Shown here in pieces: positions 43,365 through 51,625 of a stretch of 64,000 nt of DNA (positions are counted from its first letter, which is position 1; each line of letters starts with the position of its first letter). The notes below the pieces were generated by a model that was not told where the DNA came from, did no database searches, and saw only the letters and a program-made list of their open reading frames with translations. A program made the position numbers and the translations under genes. The DNA lies in assembly GCA_034437275.1 (NCBI GenBank), contig DAOTUD010000031.1, positions 1-64,000 of the forward strand, in the 5' to 3' direction. The DNA comes from TC-15 sp034437275 (GTDB taxonomy: Bacteria > Chloroflexota > Anaerolineae > Aggregatilineales > Aggregatilineaceae).

Positions 43365-45956
43365 ATGAGATTTATTGGCGTCATTTTAACGGTTGTGATG
43401 CTGGCACTCCCGGCGGCCCCCGCGCAGGCCCACCCCGCCGATATGTACTTCCACGTGCACACCATTCGCCTGCATCCCGACGGCGTCCAGGCCAAATGGG
43501 GCATTTCGCCCGGTTCGCTGCTGGCGTATTACATCTGGGAGCAGGCCGACGCCGACGGGAACGGCGCGGTCAGCACGGACGAGGCCCGGGCCTGGGGCGA
43601 GCCGCTGATCGAGGACTATTTCGCCGTGCTGGGTGATTCGCTGCGCCTGACATGGCGGCTGGAAAGCGTCGACTGGCCGGACGCGCTGATCGATTTCGAA
43701 TCCGGCGACCAGATGATCCAGCTTCACCTGGCGGCGGACTGGCCCGCCGGCGTGGGCGATAATCCCAATCTGATCATTTACAACCGCTACCAGGAGAACA
43801 ACAGCGTCAACTGGTTTTACGTGCATGGCGACGACGGCGTCACCTTCCACACGCCGCAGCAGCAAAGCGGCGCGCTGATCTTCGATTTCGCGCTGCCGGA
43901 TACCCCTGCCGCCGGTGACCTGCGCGCCTACTGGGACAGCGGCACGCCCGCGCTGGCGGCCAGCGAGGCATCCATCCCCGCTGCGCCGCCGGAACAGGAT
44001 CGCGGCGCGTCCGGCCAGTTGATCGACCTGGTGCGCGAAGGCGACCTGACCCTGCCGTTCTACATGAGCGCGCTGGTGATTGCGCTGGGGCTGGGCGCGA
44101 TCCACGCGCTGACGCCGGGGCACGGCAAAACGCTGGTGGGAGCCTATCTGGTCGGGTCGCGCGGCACGATGCGCCATGCGGTCGTGCTCGGCAGCATCGT
44201 GACGCTGACGCACACCGGGTCGGTGCTGACCATCGGCCTGCTGACGCTGGTCGCCTCGCGCTATCTGATGCCGACCACGCTGTTTCCGTACCTGGAGCTG
44301 GCGTCCGGCCTGCTGGTGATCGCGATGGGCATCGGCCTGCTGAGCCGCCGGTTTGGGGGCTTTCAATCAGTACGTAAGGCCCGCCAGCGCCAGCAGGCCC
44401 CGTTGCCGCCTGCGCCGCCGTCCCCCGCGCCCGCCCCGGCCAGCGGGCAGCGCCAGACGATCTACATCAACCAGCCGATCAACGCCAACGTGTACAACGA
44501 CGTGCTGCCCGACCGGCTGGCGCTGAACACCATCCGCTGGCGGTCGCTGGTCACGCTGGGGATCAGCGGCGGGATGGTGCCGTGCCCCGATGCCATCGCG
44601 ATCCTGCTGGTCGCGGTGGCGATCAACCGCATCGTCTTCGGCCTGTCGCTGATCGTCGCCTTCAGCCTGGGGCTGGCGCTGGTGTTGATGGCGATTGGGA
44701 TGGCGATGGTCCGCAGCCAGCGCTTGCTGGCCGGGCGCGACCTGTTCGACCGGGTGATGCCCGCCATGCCGATGATCAGCGCAGTGATCGTCGTCGGGCT
44801 GGGGGCGGCGCTGATGGTGAACGCGCTGCGCGACAGCGACCTGCTGGGCGCGGACGACGAATCCGCCTCGCCGATTGCCGATCTCTCCGCGCTGGCCAAC
44901 CAGGACGAACTCGAAGACCTCAAAGTGCAGTACACGCGCGCGCAGCCGGACACCTTCAGCATCGACCGGGCCAGCATCCTGTACGCCGACACCGACGCGC
45001 AGGGCATTTACCAGCTTTACGTACTGCCGCTGGCCGGGGCGGAGCCGATCCCGATCACGGACGAACCCTACGGCGTGCAGGATTACACGCTCTCCGACGA
45101 CGGCACGCGCATCGTCTACACCGCCGCGCGCCAGTACGGGGGCACTGAACTGTGGCAGGTGAACACCGACAGCACCGACCGCACCCAACTGCTGGCGTGC
45201 GACACCGCGATCTGCAACCGGGCCGCGCTCTCGCCGGACGGCACGCGGCTGGTGTTCCAACGCCTGGAGATGGGCCAGCCAGACACGCCACCGGGCGACT
45301 TTACGCTATGGTGGCTGGACATGACCAGCGGCGCGGCGCAGCCCGTCTTTCGCGACGACCGGCTGCCGGGCGGCAACCCGGTCTGGTCCCCGGATGGGCA
45401 GTGGCTGAGCTATAACGCCGCCGGGAACAAACAGGTGCAGCTCTACAACCTGGACGACGGACGCACCCATGCCGTGTCCAGCGAAACCGGGGCCGCCGTC
45501 ACCTGGGGACCGGATTCCGAGGCGCTGGTCGTGACCGATATCTGGGACGGCAGCGCGGACGGGTCGCTGCTGGTCCACTTGACACGCTTCGACCTGGCGA
45601 CCGGCCAGCAGGTCGACATCACCGGGGATGCGGCCTATGGCGACAACTGGCCCGCGTGGTCGCCGGATGGCGAGTGGATTGCCTGCGTGCGGCGCGACCA
45701 CACGCGCCCCGATGCCGGGCTGGGCGACAACATCTGGCGGATGCGGCCCGACGGCAGCGAGGCCCACCCGCTGACCGACGACACCGGCGTGATTCACGGC
45801 GCGCCGGTCTGGTCGCCGGACGGCGCGTACCTGCTGTTCCAGCGCTACCCGCTGGCCGGGTCGGTGGGCGTGCCGGGCATCTGGCTGCTGGAGGTCGAGA
45901 CGCAGGAGTTGCAGAAGCTCTCCGCGTCCGGCGATTGGCCGGCCTGGCTGCCGTAA
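43365..45956 (+). CDS. NicO/RcnA-type metal transporter fused to a TolB-like propeller
   Basis: About 863 residues in one open frame. A signal peptide (about 1-23, ending AQAHP) is followed by an extracytoplasmic domain with a canonical EF-hand loop DADGNGAVSTDE at about 64-75. Then comes a NicO-family membrane domain in two halves (about 225-325 and 395-480) with HALTPGHGKTLVGAYLVG and GGMVPCPDAIAI, split by a Pro-rich linker. The last 370 residues form six or so WD/TolB-type blades (LSPDGTRL, WSPDGQWL, WSPDGEWI, WSPDGAYL). The ATG at 43365 has AGGGAG six bases upstream. The role is probably nickel/cobalt or zinc export or uptake under the Fur-type regulator; the fusion is unusual. Confidence 0.85.
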   Translation: MRFIGVILTVVMLALPAAPAQAHPADMYFHVHTIRLHPDGVQAKWGISPGSLLAYYIWEQADADGNGAVSTDEARAWGEPLIEDYFAVLGDSLRLTWRLESVDWPDALIDFESGDQMIQLHLAADWPAGVGDNPNLIIYNRYQENNSVNWFYVHGDDGVTFHTPQQQSGALIFDFALPDTPAAGDLRAYWDSGTPALAASEASIPAAPPEQDRGASGQLIDLVREGDLTLPFYMSALVIALGLGAIHALTPGHGKTLVGAYLVGSRGTMRHAVVLGSIVTLTHTGSVLTIGLLTLVASRYLMPTTLFPYLELASGLLVIAMGIGLLSRRFGGFQSVRKARQRQQAPLPPAPPSPAPAPASGQRQTIYINQPINANVYNDVLPDRLALNTIRWRSLVTLGISGGMVPCPDAIAILLVAVAINRIVFGLSLIVAFSLGLALVLMAIGMAMVRSQRLLAGRDLFDRVMPAMPMISAVIVVGLGAALMVNALRDSDLLGADDESASPIADLSALANQDELEDLKVQYTRAQPDTFSIDRASILYADTDAQGIYQLYVLPLAGAEPIPITDEPYGVQDYTLSDDGTRIVYTAARQYGGTELWQVNTDSTDRTQLLACDTAICNRAALSPDGTRLVFQRLEMGQPDTPPGDFTLWWLDMTSGAAQPVFRDDRLPGGNPVWSPDGQWLSYNAAGNKQVQLYNLDDGRTHAVSSETGAAVTWGPDSEALVVTDIWDGSADGSLLVHLTRFDLATGQQVDITGDAAYGDNWPAWSPDGEWIACVRRDHTRPDAGLGDNIWRMRPDGSEAHPLTDDTGVIHGAPVWSPDGAYLLFQRYPLAGSVGVPGIWLLEVETQELQKLSASGDWPAWLP

Positions 45957-45992
45957 CGTCGCCCGCTGCTCGCGTAAGCCACACACCCAGGC

Positions 45993-46021
45993 TTGACGGG
46001 CACGATGCTATCCTTTACAAT
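45993..46021 (+). promoter_or_regulatory. Promoter of the ffh-rpsP operon
   Basis: TTGACG at 45993-45998 and TACAAT at 46016-46021 are 17 bases apart, 27 bases before the ffh ATG. Confidence 0.75.
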
Positions 46022-46047
46022 TTCTTTTCGCCTGTCAGGAGCGTTTT

Positions 46048-47376
46048 ATGTTTGAAAGCCTGAGTGATCGCCTTCAGGGCGTCTTTGAACAACTGGGCCG
46101 CAAAGGCAAACTTACCGAAGACGACGTCAGCATCGCGCTGCGCGAAGTACGCATGGCGCTGCTCGAAGCGGACGTCAATCTTAAGGTTGCCAAAGACCTC
46201 ATCCGGCGCATCAAAGAACGCGCGATTGGGGCCGAGGTGCAGAAAAGCCTCAAGCCGTCCCAGCAAGTGATCAAGATCGTGCACGAGGAGTTGATCGAAA
46301 CGCTGGGGCAGCCGGGCCGCCTGGACCTCAGCGGCACCAAGCCGCGCGTGATCATGATGGTCGGGCTGCAAGGTTCCGGTAAGACGACGACCGCCGCCAA
46401 GCTGGCGCTCATGCTGCGCCGCGAAGGGCATCAGCCCTGGATGGTGGCGTGCGATACGTATCGCCCGGCAGCCGTCGACCAGCTCGTCACGCTGGCCAAA
46501 CAGCTCGACATGCCCTATCACGAAGAAGGCATCGACCCCAACCCGGCGGATATCGCCGAACGGGGGCTGGATGCCGCCCGGCAGGCCGGGGCGACCGTCG
46601 TCCTGGTCGATACGGCGGGCCGGCTGCAAATCGATGACACGATGATGGGCGAACTCGAAGCGATCCGCGACCGGACCCAGCCCGCCGAAGTGCTGCTGGT
46701 GGCCGACGCGATGACCGGGCAGGAAGCGGTGCGCATTGCCGAAGGCTTCGACCAGTGGGTCGGCCTCACCGGGCTGATCCTGACCAAGGTCGACGGCGAC
46801 GCACGTGGCGGGGCCGCGATCTCGATGCGCGAAGTGACCGGCGTGCCGATCAAGTACATGGGCGTGGGCGAAAAGCTCGACGCCTTCGAGTTGTTCCACC
46901 CGGACCGGCTGGCCTCGCGGATTCTGGGCATGGGCGACATGCTGACCCTGATCGAAAGGGCCGAGCAGGCCTTCGACGAACGCGAGGCCGAAGAACTCCA
47001 GCGCAAAATGCTGAAGAACCAGTTCACGCTGGAGGACTTCCTCAGCCAGTTGCAGCGCATCAAAAGCATGGGGTCCATCGGCAAAATACTCGACATGCTG
47101 CCCGGCATGGGCCGGCTCAAGCAGCAGATGGACTTCGACGACGAAGAAGCCCAGCAGCAGCTTAAGAAAGTCGAGGCGATCATCTACTCGATGACACCCG
47201 CCGAACGACGCAACCCGAAGCTGCTCAACGCCAGCCGCAAACGACGGGTGGCCGCCGGCAGCGGTACCAGTGTGCAAGATATCAACGCGCTGCTCAAGCA
47301 GTTCCGCGAAATGCAGCGCATGATGAAAATGATCGGGAAAGGGCGAATGCCCCAAATCCCCGGTCTATTTGGATAG
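46048..47376 (+). CDS. ffh: Signal recognition particle protein Ffh
   Basis: A 442-residue SRP54 GTPase that delivers nascent membrane and secreted proteins to the translocon with 4.5S RNA and FtsY. The order is the N domain (to about 90), the G domain with MVGLQGSGKTTTAAKLA (about 105-121), DTYRPAAVDQL, DTAGRL and TKVDGDARGG, and the M domain from about 300 with MGSIGKILDMLPGM and a basic, Met-rich C-terminal region. AGGAG lies eight bases before the ATG. It starts the common bacterial order ffh-rpsP-khpA-rimM. Confidence 0.98.
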   Translation: MFESLSDRLQGVFEQLGRKGKLTEDDVSIALREVRMALLEADVNLKVAKDLIRRIKERAIGAEVQKSLKPSQQVIKIVHEELIETLGQPGRLDLSGTKPRVIMMVGLQGSGKTTTAAKLALMLRREGHQPWMVACDTYRPAAVDQLVTLAKQLDMPYHEEGIDPNPADIAERGLDAARQAGATVVLVDTAGRLQIDDTMMGELEAIRDRTQPAEVLLVADAMTGQEAVRIAEGFDQWVGLTGLILTKVDGDARGGAAISMREVTGVPIKYMGVGEKLDAFELFHPDRLASRILGMGDMLTLIERAEQAFDEREAEELQRKMLKNQFTLEDFLSQLQRIKSMGSIGKILDMLPGMGRLKQQMDFDDEEAQQQLKKVEAIIYSMTPAERRNPKLLNASRKRRVAAGSGTSVQDINALLKQFREMQRMMKMIGKGRMPQIPGLFG

Positions 47377-47490
47377 CGGGCCAGATGGCCCTGCCGGTCC
47401 TGTCGTGGCAGCCTTTCCCTGCCCTTACCTCTGGCAGCACCCGGCAAACAGACATAAAACGAGGAACTATCAAGGATAGGTGGTTAAGAC

Positions 47491-48180
47491 ATGGTCCGTA
47501 TTCGATTGCGTCGTGTGGGACGCAAAAAACAACCCAGTTATCGTATCGTCGTAGCCGACTCGCGCAGCCCGCGTGACGGTCGCTACATCGAAGTGATCGG
47601 CTTCTACAACCCGCGCACCGAACCCTCCACGATGACGCTCCAGGAAGACCGGGCGCTGCACTGGCTGCAGAACGGCGCGCAGCCCAGCGAAGCCGTGAAT
47701 CGCATTCTCGACAAGATGGGCACGCTCGGACGCTTGGAACGGCTGAAGCAGGGCGAAGACCTGGAGAAACTGCTCGAAGAGGCGGCTGCCGAAGCGGCTG
47801 AACGCGAGCCGGTCAGCCCCAAGACCAGCCACGCCGCCGGCAAGAAGACCACGCGCAAGCAGGCCGCGCCGGTCGCTGAAGAAGCAGCCGACGAAGCCGA
47901 CACCGACGAGGAAGCTGCCGAAGCGGCTGAAGCCGACGAAGAAGCCGTCGCCACGGAAGCTGCGGCTGCCGCTGCTGAAGACGCTCCCGAGGAAGCCGAC
48001 GAGGCCGAAGAAGTGAAAGAAGCCGAAGAAGCGGAAGCCGAGCCAAAAGCTGAGGCCGAACCCGTCGCCGAAGATGAGGCTGAGGCTGAATCAGAAGACG
48101 AAGCCGAAGCTGAATCAGAAGACGAAGCCGAAGCGGAAGACGAGGGCAAGGACGAAGCTGAAGCGGCGGAAGCTGACTGA
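47491..48180 (+). CDS. rpsP: Ribosomal protein S16 with long acidic C-terminal extension
   Basis: The first 85 or so residues are a normal S16: MVRIRLRRVGRKKQPSYRIV, then DSRSPRDGRYIEVIGFYNP, then LQEDRALHWLQNGAQPSEAV. Typical S16 proteins are 75-100 residues, but this one continues to 229. The extra 140 residues are nearly all Glu, Ala and Asp after a short basic stretch (KKTTRKQAA). The tail includes a tandem repeat at the DNA level (48082-48129). The reading frame is uninterrupted, so the tail is real unless the sequence has an error. It may be disordered and shield or recruit basic partners; that is inference. Confidence 0.95.
   Translation: MVRIRLRRVGRKKQPSYRIVVADSRSPRDGRYIEVIGFYNPRTEPSTMTLQEDRALHWLQNGAQPSEAVNRILDKMGTLGRLERLKQGEDLEKLLEEAAAEAAEREPVSPKTSHAAGKKTTRKQAAPVAEEAADEADTDEEAAEAAEADEEAVATEAAAAAAEDAPEEADEAEEVKEAEEAEAEPKAEAEPVAEDEAEAESEDEAEAESEDEAEAEDEGKDEAEAAEAD
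48082..48129 (+). repeat. Tandem 24-base repeat in the rpsP acidic tail
   Basis: Two adjacent 24-base units (48082-48105 and 48106-48129) differ at one position. Each encodes EAESEDEA. A third, shorter unit without the SE part follows, suggesting growth of the tail by slippage. Confidence 0.85.
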
Positions 48181-48213
48181 CCGGCTGCCTACAATGCAAT
48201 TCGATTGAGATGG

Positions 48214-48237
48214 TGCGGACGGCAGCCGCTGTCCGCA
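48214..48237 (+). terminator. Hairpin between rpsP and khpA
   Basis: TGCGGAC (48214-48220) pairs with GTCCGCA (48231-48237), with GC/GC inside the stem, followed by TTTG. The weak T-run fits partial termination or mRNA 3'-end protection, letting rpsP exceed khpA in expression. Confidence 0.5.
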
Positions 48238-48266
48238 TTTGATCATATCTGAAGGATACAAATGTT

Positions 48267-48494
48267 ATGAAAGAACTGGTTGAATATATCGCCAAGTCGC
48301 TGGTGGACGATCCCTCGCAGGTCGAGGTCACCGAATCTGCGCGCGGGAACTCCACCCGCCTGGAGTTGGAAGTGGCCCAGGAAGACATGGGCCGCGTGAT
48401 CGGCAAGAAAGGGCGCGTCGCCAACGCCACCCGCACGCTGCTGCGCGTGATGGCCGCCCGGCAGGGCAAGCGTGTCACGCTCGACATCGTCTAG
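48267..48494 (+). CDS. khpA: KH-domain RNA-binding protein KhpA (YlqC)
   Basis: A 75-residue single KH domain protein. VIGKKGRVANATRTLLRVMA holds the GxxG loop (GKKG) that grips single-stranded RNA. Its usual place is between rpsP and rimM, as here. In other bacteria it works with KhpB in RNA binding and cell-size control; no KhpB is in this window. GAAGGA lies about nine bases before the ATG. Confidence 0.94.
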   Translation: MKELVEYIAKSLVDDPSQVEVTESARGNSTRLELEVAQEDMGRVIGKKGRVANATRTLLRVMAARQGKRVTLDIV

Positions 48495-48533
48495 ATCGAT
48501 ATCGCTTAAATAAAATATCTTAGCTGATACCAC

Positions 48534-49055
48534 ATGCCACACCCACCCTTTTTGCTGCTGGGCCAGGTGCTGCGCCCGCACGGTGTGCGCGGCGAAGTGC
48601 GCGTGGCCGTCCAAACCGCGTATCCGGAGCGCCTCGTGGACGGGACGCGCGTCTATGTCGGCCCGGACCCCGAGAACGTCGCAACCGCCGCCGCCCACAC
48701 CGTCCGCCGCGTCCGCCCACACCGCGACGAACTGATCATCGACCTGGACGGCATCCCCGATCGCAGCGCCGCCGACACCCTGCGCGAGCAGTACATCATG
48801 ATCCCGATCGACAGTGCGGTGCCGCTGGAAGAGGGCGAATACTACCTGTTCCAATTGATCGACATGACGGTCGTCACGGTGGACGGGGAAACGTTGGGCA
48901 AGGTCGACGAGGTCATCGAAACCGGGGCCAACGATGTGTTTGTGGTGCATGGACCACGCGGCGAGGTGCTGGTGCCCGATATCGACGAGTGTGTGCTCGA
49001 CATTGACTTCGACACCAAAACGATCACAATCGACCCGCTGGAGGGCCTGTTCTAG
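48534..49055 (+). CDS. rimM: Ribosome maturation factor RimM
   Basis: A 173-residue 30S maturation factor. The N-terminal RimM domain shows LLGQVLRPHGVRGEVRVAV and the C-terminal PRC-barrel shows YYLFQLIDMTVVTVDGETLG, then NDVFVVHGPRGEVLVPDIDE. It binds S19 and helps 16S rRNA head assembly. The AT-rich 39-base gap before it has no clear Shine-Dalgarno site. trmD and rplS, the usual next genes, are replaced here by dprA. Confidence 0.95.
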   Translation: MPHPPFLLLGQVLRPHGVRGEVRVAVQTAYPERLVDGTRVYVGPDPENVATAAAHTVRRVRPHRDELIIDLDGIPDRSAADTLREQYIMIPIDSAVPLEEGEYYLFQLIDMTVVTVDGETLGKVDEVIETGANDVFVVHGPRGEVLVPDIDECVLDIDFDTKTITIDPLEGLF

Positions 49056-49101
49056 CGCAACCCAGCCCCCGCTAAACGAGCCGGGTCGGGAGGGGACGCT
49101 C

Positions 49102-50217
49102 ATGAGTGCGCGCAAATACTGGTTAGGCTTCAACGTCATCAAAGGGATCGGCCCGGTGCGGCTGCGCGCGCTGCGCCAGCACTTCGGCGACCTGGAGGCC
49201 GCCTGGCACGCCCCCGACGCTGACCTAGCTGCCGCCGGATTGGACCGCCGCACGCTGGCCAACCTGACCCAGGCCCGCCGCACGATCAACCTCGACAAGC
49301 TGCTCGACGATGTCGACGCGGTGGGGGCGACGGTCCTCACCCTCGACGACCCGGACTATCCCGCGCTGCTACGTGAACTGCCCGATGCCCCGCCCGTGCT
49401 CTACGTCCGGGGCACCGTGCTCGACGCCGATCAATGGGCGGTCGCGTTTGTGGGCACGCGCCGGTCGACGGTCTACGGCCGCGACATGACCTACCAGCTG
49501 GTGACGCCGCTGGTCCACGCCGGGATCACGATCATCAGCGGGCTGGCGCGCGGCATCGACGCGGAAGCGCATAAGGCCGCGCTGGATGCCGGCGGGCGCA
49601 CGCTGGCGGTGTTGGGCTGCGGCATCGACATCATCTATCCCCCGGAACATCGCCACCTGGCCGCCGCGATCATGGACAGCGGCGCGCTCGTGACCGAATT
49701 CCCGCCCGGCACCTCGCCGGAAGGGAAAAACTTCCCGGTCCGCAACCGCATCATCAGCGGGCTGTCGCTGGGGGTGGTGGTGGTCGAAGCGCCGGAGAAA
49801 AGCGGCGCGCTGCTCACCGCCGACCAAGCCGCCGACCAGGGCCGCGACGTGTTCGCTGTGCCGGGCAACGTCACCGCGCGCACCAGCCAGGGCACCAACC
49901 GCCTGATCCAGACCGGGGCCAAGCTGGTCATCAACGCCGAAGACATCATGGACGAACTCAACCTGACGCGCACCAGCGTAGAAACCCGCACCCAGATGCG
50001 AGAAGTCGCGCCCACCAACGACGACGAAGCGGCGCTGGCCGAGCATCTCACTGCGGAACCGCTGCACATCGATGACCTGTGCCAACTGACCGGCCTGTCG
50101 ATTACGGCGGTCAGCAGTACGCTGGCGCTGATGGAACTCAAGGGAATGGTTCGCCGCCTGGAAGGCATGTACTACACGCTGGCGCGTGGGGGCGGCGATA
50201 TGTATCGGTTAGATTGA
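49102..50217 (+). CDS. dprA: DNA processing protein DprA
   Basis: A 371-residue DprA/Smf protein, which loads RecA on incoming single-stranded DNA in natural transformation. The N-terminal helix-hairpin-helix region (KGIGPVRLRALRQHFG) precedes the Rossmann-like core with AFVGTRRSTVYGRDM, ISGLARGIDAEAHKAAL, VLGCGIDIIYPPEH, FPVRNRIISGLS and SGALLTADQAADQGRDVFAV. A C-terminal winged helix follows (about 305-365). The ATG at 49102 has GGGAGGGG upstream and lies 46 bases after rimM. No other competence gene is in the window. Confidence 0.96.
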   Translation: MSARKYWLGFNVIKGIGPVRLRALRQHFGDLEAAWHAPDADLAAAGLDRRTLANLTQARRTINLDKLLDDVDAVGATVLTLDDPDYPALLRELPDAPPVLYVRGTVLDADQWAVAFVGTRRSTVYGRDMTYQLVTPLVHAGITIISGLARGIDAEAHKAALDAGGRTLAVLGCGIDIIYPPEHRHLAAAIMDSGALVTEFPPGTSPEGKNFPVRNRIISGLSLGVVVVEAPEKSGALLTADQAADQGRDVFAVPGNVTARTSQGTNRLIQTGAKLVINAEDIMDELNLTRTSVETRTQMREVAPTNDDEAALAEHLTAEPLHIDDLCQLTGLSITAVSSTLALMELKGMVRRLEGMYYTLARGGGDMYRLD

Positions 50218-50234
50218 ACACTGAGAGAAGGTCT

Positions 50235-51320
50235 ATGGAACACCTATACGCCTTAATTATGGCGGGAGGCGGCGGCACACGCCTGTGGCCGCTGAGCCGC
50301 AAAACCCGCCCCAAGCAAATGCTGCCGCTGCTCGAAGAACGCACTATGTTCGAGATCGCGGTCGCGCGCCTGGAGCCGCTGCTGCCCCCGGAACGGGTCT
50401 TCGTGGTGGCCGGGCGCGATTACGCCGGCCAGTTGCAGCAGGAATGCGACACCGGCATCCCCGCCGAAAACTACATCGTCGAACCCTTCGGGCAGAACAC
50501 TGGCCCGGCGGTCGGGCTGGGCACACTGCACATCCAACAGCGCGATCCCGACGCGGTGATCGCGGTGCTGACCGCCGATCATCACATCGCCGACAAGGCC
50601 AAGTTCCGGCGCGTGCTGCGCGCCGCCGCCACGCTGGCGCGGGATGACTACATCGTGACGTTGGGCATCTCGCCCTCGCACCCCTCGACCGGCTTCGGCT
50701 ACATCAAGCGCGGGGAACCGCTGGCCGAACTGGACGGGTTCCAGACCTACCACTCCGCCGGGTTCACCGAAAAACCCGATCCCGCGACCGCCATGCACTT
50801 TTTGGCGTCCGGGCTGTACAGTTGGAACAGCGGCATGTTCATCTTCCAGGCCGGGCAAATGCTGGCCGAATTCGCCCGCCAGCAGCCGGAGATGCACGCG
50901 CTGTTCGAGCAAATTCAGCAGGCATTGCCGACCGGCGACTATGACGACGTGTTAGAGCGCGTCTGGCCGGATATGAAGCGGCTGTCGATTGACTACGCCG
51001 TGATGGAAGGCGCGGAACAGGTCGCCGTGATCCCGGTCGATATCGGCTGGAGCGATGTCGGCAGTTGGGCCACGCTGTTCGAAGTGCTGACCGGCGACCT
51101 GGACGGCAACGTCTCGCGTGGGGGCGGGCAGGACCACATCAAGATCGACACCAAAGAGACGATGGTCGTCAGCAACCGCATGGTGGTGACCATCGGCATC
51201 GAAGATATCGTGATCGTCGATACCGACGACGTGCTGCTGGTCTGTCACCGCGACCGCTCGCAAGACGTGCGGCAGGTGGTCCGCCAGCTCAAGGCCGCAG
51301 GTGATGAAGCGCACCTGTAA
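50235..51320 (+). CDS. manC: Mannose-1-phosphate guanylyltransferase
   Basis: A 361-residue nucleotidyltransferase that makes GDP-mannose from mannose-1-phosphate and GTP. The signature AGGGGTRLWPLSRKTRPKQML opens the protein; NTGPAVGLG, LTADHHI, FGYIKRG, FTEKPD, YSWNSGMF and IGWSDVGSWATLFE follow. It lacks the isomerase half of long ManC proteins, so it is the short, monofunctional form. AGAAGG lies five bases before the ATG. It would feed the GT4 mannosyltransferase-like enzymes in this window. An in-frame upstream start at 50079 would overlap dprA and is rejected. Confidence 0.94.
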   Translation: MEHLYALIMAGGGGTRLWPLSRKTRPKQMLPLLEERTMFEIAVARLEPLLPPERVFVVAGRDYAGQLQQECDTGIPAENYIVEPFGQNTGPAVGLGTLHIQQRDPDAVIAVLTADHHIADKAKFRRVLRAAATLARDDYIVTLGISPSHPSTGFGYIKRGEPLAELDGFQTYHSAGFTEKPDPATAMHFLASGLYSWNSGMFIFQAGQMLAEFARQQPEMHALFEQIQQALPTGDYDDVLERVWPDMKRLSIDYAVMEGAEQVAVIPVDIGWSDVGSWATLFEVLTGDLDGNVSRGGGQDHIKIDTKETMVVSNRMVVTIGIEDIVIVDTDDVLLVCHRDRSQDVRQVVRQLKAAGDEAHL

Positions 51321-51326
51321 CGGATA

Positions 51327-51623
51327 ATGGGCATGGTACTGGTTGCCGCCACCATCGATCTGCACATCCCCGGGGTGACGTCGCTGAAGGAAAAACGCGG
51401 CATCATCAAGGGGCTGATCGCGCGGCTGCACAAGCGCTTTAACATTGCCGTCGCTGAGGTGGAATTTCACGACGCGTGGCAGTCGGCCATGCTCGGCGTG
51501 GCGATTGTCAGCACCGGGTCCGGGCACGCCGAGGCGCGCCTGGAAAGCGTGCTGGGCTGGATCGAGCGCAACTGGCCGGCGGTGCAGATCGTGGATCACG
51601 TGTTCGAGGTGATCCACTTCTGA
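51327..51623 (+). CDS. DUF503 family protein (YlxP-like)
   Basis: A 98-residue protein with the DUF503 signature: IDLHIPGVTSLKEKRGIIKG, then RFNIAVAEVEFHDAWQSAML and VEVIHF-like end (VFEVIHF). YlxP-like genes usually sit with rbfA or other translation genes, and function is unknown. It begins six bases after manC and probably shares its transcript. Its stop lies two bases from the convergent dynamin-like gene. Confidence 0.9.
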   Translation: MGMVLVAATIDLHIPGVTSLKEKRGIIKGLIARLHKRFNIAVAEVEFHDAWQSAMLGVAIVSTGSGHAEARLESVLGWIERNWPAVQIVDHVFEVIHF

Positions 51624-51625
51624 GG

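Noticed and set aside
48934..49101. An upstream in-frame extension of dprA
   Set aside because: It overlaps rimM and encodes a Cys/Ser/Arg-rich stretch unlike DprA; the ATG at 49102 follows GGGAGGGG.
50079..50234. An upstream in-frame start for the mannose-1-phosphate guanylyltransferase
   Set aside because: It would overlap dprA by 139 bases and add residues absent from the family; the ATG at 50235 has a good ribosome site.
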